DNA from: Actinomycetales bacterium
GTDB taxonomy: Bacteria > Actinomycetota > Actinomycetes > Mycobacteriales > Mycobacteriaceae
Direction of reading: 5' to 3'
Assembly (NCBI GenBank): GCA_012841845.1
Contig: DUTZ01000553.1
Location: 1 to 5,053 of the forward strand
Length of the DNA: 5,053 bases
Part shown: piece after piece, positions 4,672 through 5,053 of the stretch
Position numbering within the stretch: position 1 is the stretch's first letter
How the letters are laid out: each line of letters begins with the position of its first letter
Position numbers and translations under genes: made by a program
The notes under the pieces: generated by a model
What the model saw: only the letters and a program-made list of their open reading frames with translations
Told to the model about the DNA's origin: nothing
Databases searched by the model: none

Positions 4672-5053
4672 ATGGCGCTGTCCGACCTCTCCGCCGACGA
4701 CCTGAGCCGACTCGAGTCGGACCTGGCGTCCGAATACGACGAGGTGAAGGGCCGCGGCCTCGCGCTCGACCTCACCCGGGGCAAGCCCTCGCCCGAGCAG
4801 CTGGACCTCTCGGAGCGGCTCCTCGGGCTGCCGGAGCCGGGGGATCACGCCGCCGGGAAGACCGACGTCCGCAACTACGGTGGCGGCGCCGGCCTGCCCG
4901 GGCTGCGGGCGATCGTCGCCGAGCTCCTCGGCGTGGACGCCGACCGTGTGATCGCCCAGGACAACGCGAGCCTGTCGATCATGTACGACCTGCTCTCCTT
5001 TGCCGTGCTCTTCGGCACGCCCGACTCGGAGCGGCCGTGGAAGGACGAGGAGA
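4672..5053 (+). CDS. aspT: Aspartate aminotransferase, class I subgroup Ic (5' part, runs off window)
   Basis: PLP-dependent cytoplasmic enzyme that interconverts aspartate/2-oxoglutarate and oxaloacetate/glutamate. Only 127 codons of the roughly 425 usual for the family are present, so the PLP lysine is outside the window. Assignment rests on LDLTRGKPSPEQLDLS (32-47), the DVRNYGGGAGLPGLR block (65-79) and QDNASLSIMYDLL (96-108), all characteristic of the C. glutamicum AspT / M. tuberculosis AspB (Rv3722c) group, which differs from the E. coli AspC type. The ATG at 4672 has GGAGG (4662-4666) at 5-nt spacing, and the N-terminal SDLSADDLSRLESDL reads as a normal family start. In relatives dnaX tends to follow; that would lie beyond the right edge. 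Older annotation often calls such proteins simply class I/II aminotransferase. Confidence 0.92.
   Translation, partial: MALSDLSADDLSRLESDLASEYDEVKGRGLALDLTRGKPSPEQLDLSERLLGLPEPGDHAAGKTDVRNYGGGAGLPGLRAIVAELLGVDADRVIAQDNASLSIMYDLLSFAVLFGTPDSERPWKDEE

Overview
The window is high-GC DNA with actinobacterial gene structure. Shine-Dalgarno sites are AGGAGG where present, several starts are GTG, two starts look leaderless, and the tRNA gene encodes no CCA. The combination of a small SRP RNA gene, a subgroup-Ic aspartate aminotransferase and a tRNA-Ser(GGA), together with an actinobacterial-type glutamyl-Q tRNA(Asp) synthetase, suggests the Mycobacteriales. A Dietzia- or Corynebacterium-like genus is my best guess, but this is inference and not a species call.

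Left part (1-1746, minus strand): a queuosine block. gluQ, encoding glutamyl-queuosine tRNA(Asp) synthetase, is followed downstream by a VUT/YhhQ-family queuosine precursor transporter that runs off the left edge. The transporter would bring in the precursor and GluQ would modify the finished queuosine base in tRNA(Asp). The enzyme that inserts the base (tgt) is not in the window. The two genes are separated by 163 bases with two unusual structures: a tract of six G-runs, and a symmetric array of four ATCGGCGA-like motifs spaced exactly 20 bp apart that abuts a GATAAT -10 element of the transporter.

Middle (1811-2664): phhB, a pterin-4a-carbinolamine dehydratase with an extra acidic N-terminal tail, is divergent from gluQ. 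Next comes a gene-free stretch of about 310 bases holding phased CGCGTG motifs, a long hairpin, three tandem 16-bp repeats and a strong terminator hairpin. The terminator belongs to the minus-strand tRNA-Ser(GGA) gene, whose own promoter (TTGGCG-N17-TAGGAT) is clear.

Right part (2676-5053): two paralogous minus-strand lipoprotein genes of unknown function form a likely two-gene operon. Divergent from them on the plus strand are the 4.5S-type SRP RNA gene (ffs) and the start of the class I aspartate aminotransferase gene (aspT/aspB type), which runs off the right edge. The tRNA-Ser, ffs and aminotransferase are housekeeping genes. The lipoprotein pair between tRNA and ffs is the most lineage-specific content.
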